A DNA stretch of 5,738 nucleotides. Origin: an uncultured Spirochaetaceae bacterium. GTDB lineage: Bacteria; Spirochaetota; Spirochaetia; SZUA-6; Bin103. Of the stretch, positions 4,893-5,738 are shown piece after piece. The position numbers and the translations under genes were made by a program. Location of the stretch: contig CAJWOB010000189.1 of NCBI GenBank assembly GCA_913043885.1, forward strand, positions 1 through 5,738, in the 5' to 3' direction. The notes under the pieces are model-generated. The model saw only the letters and a program-made list of their open reading frames with translations, was not told where the DNA came from and made no database searches. Each line of letters begins with the position of its first letter. The stretch's first letter is position 1.

Positions 4893-5738
4893 ATGGCGGC
4901 TGAATCGCGTACCGACAGCGGGCCTGCCCGCGAGCATCGCGACCGTTTCATTCGCGACGGCTGCACCGTCGTCGACAGTGGTCTGCCGGCGGAATTCCAC
5001 CGGGCGGTGTACGCCAAGCTCGACGAGCTCTTCGAGAGCGAGGGCAATCCGGGGAACAACATCCTCCCGCGAGTGCCGGAGCTCGCCGAAGTCTTCAGCG
5101 CGCCGGCCGTGCGCGAGGCGCTGACCGGTCTGCTCGGTCCCGACTACATCCTGAATCCCCACCGCCACTGCCACCTCAACCCCCCGGGCAGACCTGGACA
5201 GAGCTGGCACAAGGACTGCTACGTCTACGACCACAACCTGCGCCACCCGAGATTCCGCTGGGTGCTGGCGTTCTACTACCCGCAGGAAACGACGCCGGAC
5301 ATGGGACCGACGGGAGTCCTGCGCGGCACTCAGTGGTACCGCACCATTTCCGATCCCGATCCGGACAAGACGACGGAATCGGAGCTGCCTCTGGTGGGCG
5401 CGGCAGGTTCGGTGGCGATCGTCCACTTCGACGCCTGGCATCGAGCGATCGCGAACGTCAGCGACCGCAAGCGTTACATGCTCAAGTTCCAGTTCGCCCG
5501 GACGCGGGAGCCGCTGCCGGCCGGTGGCAACGGTGCTGCCTCGTCAACCGGCGCCGCCGCCGCCGCCAGTGGCACGGTCGCCAGTGGCGCCGTCACCGAC
5601 GACGTCGCGCGGTGGCTCGACGGGCAGAGTGGGCTCTCGGCCTTCGATGCCGGCGACCGCATCGGCCCGCTCGTAGACCGGCTCTCCTCCACAGATCCCA
5701 CCGAGCGGGCCGAAGCGGCGGGACGGCTGGCGCTCTCC
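4893..5738 (+). CDS. PhyH-family oxygenase fused to a probable HEAT-repeat domain (partial, runs off the window)
   Basis: The frame is open from ATG 4893 to the window end: 282 codons with no stop. The only upstream in-frame stop is TGA at 4848-4850, with no other start codon after it. Residues 1-209 form a PhyH Fe(II)/2-oxoglutarate oxygenase. The iron ligands are H106-x-D108 (SWHKDCY) and H183 (FDAWHRAIANVS), with R194 as the probable 2-oxoglutarate anchor in the motif N-x-S-D-R-K-R-Y. Residues about 210-234 are a low-complexity Gly/Ala/Ser/Thr linker. Residues 236-282 form a new helical segment. Its last part, RIGPLVDRLSSTDP then TERAEAAGRLALS, has the two-helix pattern with Asp-Pro and Arg...Ala-Ala...Leu typical of HEAT repeats. 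The catalytic part is shorter than the neighbouring PhyH protein and clearly different from it. Substrate is unknown. No clear ribosome binding site precedes the ATG. Confidence 0.88.
   Translation, partial: MAAESRTDSGPAREHRDRFIRDGCTVVDSGLPAEFHRAVYAKLDELFESEGNPGNNILPRVPELAEVFSAPAVREALTGLLGPDYILNPHRHCHLNPPGRPGQSWHKDCYVYDHNLRHPRFRWVLAFYYPQETTPDMGPTGVLRGTQWYRTISDPDPDKTTESELPLVGAAGSVAIVHFDAWHRAIANVSDRKRYMLKFQFARTREPLPAGGNGAASSTGAAAAASGTVASGAVTDDVARWLDGQSGLSAFDAGDRIGPLVDRLSSTDPTERAEAAGRLALS
5553..5594 (+). repeat. Low-complexity linker-coding repeats: five GCC codons, then two 15-base repeats
   Basis: Five consecutive GCC codons (5553-5567, Ala221-225) overlap the start of two imperfect tandem 15-base units (5565-5579 and 5580-5594), which differ at two positions and encode ASGTV and ASGAV. 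The tract falls exactly at the junction between the oxygenase and HEAT-like parts, consistent with a flexible linker that can change length by slippage without shifting frame. Confidence 0.7.

Overview
The window is GC-rich bacterial DNA with five tightly packed protein-coding loci and almost no spare sequence. The longest stretches without a gene are two divergent promoter regions of about 110 to 116 bases. The gene set is a BNR-repeat sialidase, an acid-sugar dehydratase of the enolase superfamily, a formylglycine-type sulfatase and two phytanoyl-CoA-dioxygenase-like (PhyH) oxygenases. Such sets are common in uncultured marine, sponge-associated or soil bacteria with large catabolic gene inventories (Poribacteria-, Latescibacteria-, Planctomycete- or Chloroflexi-like lineages). 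Nothing in the sequence fixes the phylum. No tRNA, rRNA, CRISPR array or mobile element was seen.

Layout, left to right. Positions 1-42 are the 3' flank of the first gene and hold two small inverted repeats. Positions 43-1152 (minus strand) encode a five-Asp-box sialidase-like protein, interrupted by one in-frame TAG at codon 99, so it is a pseudogene, a sequencing error or a readthrough case. Positions 1153-1268 are a divergent intergenic region with a perfect 9+8+9 inverted repeat that looks like an operator. Positions 1269-2438 (plus) encode a galactonate-dehydratase-like enzyme with a complete set of metal and catalytic residues. Its stop codon overlaps the GTG start of a sulfatase (2438-3937, plus) by one base, so these two form an operon. 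The sulfatase meets a PhyH oxygenase (3934-4782, minus) tail to tail, with both stop codons nested in one CTAG. Positions 4783-4892 form a second divergent intergenic region with candidate back-to-back promoters. Positions 4893-5738 (plus) encode a second PhyH oxygenase that runs off the window. It carries an Ala/Gly/Ser/Thr-rich linker followed by what looks like the start of a HEAT-repeat domain.

How they may work together (inference): no product shows a signal peptide, so the likely theme is cytoplasmic breakdown of a small, sulfated, sugar-acid-containing compound. The sulfatase would remove sulfate, the dehydratase would convert a sugar acid to its 2-keto-3-deoxy derivative, and the Fe(II)/2-oxoglutarate oxygenases would carry out an unknown hydroxylation. 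The inverted repeat between the sialidase and the dehydratase-sulfatase operon suggests one regulator for both sides. Substrate identity cannot be read from the sequence.

All four complete loci end in TAG, and three of the five use GTG as start.
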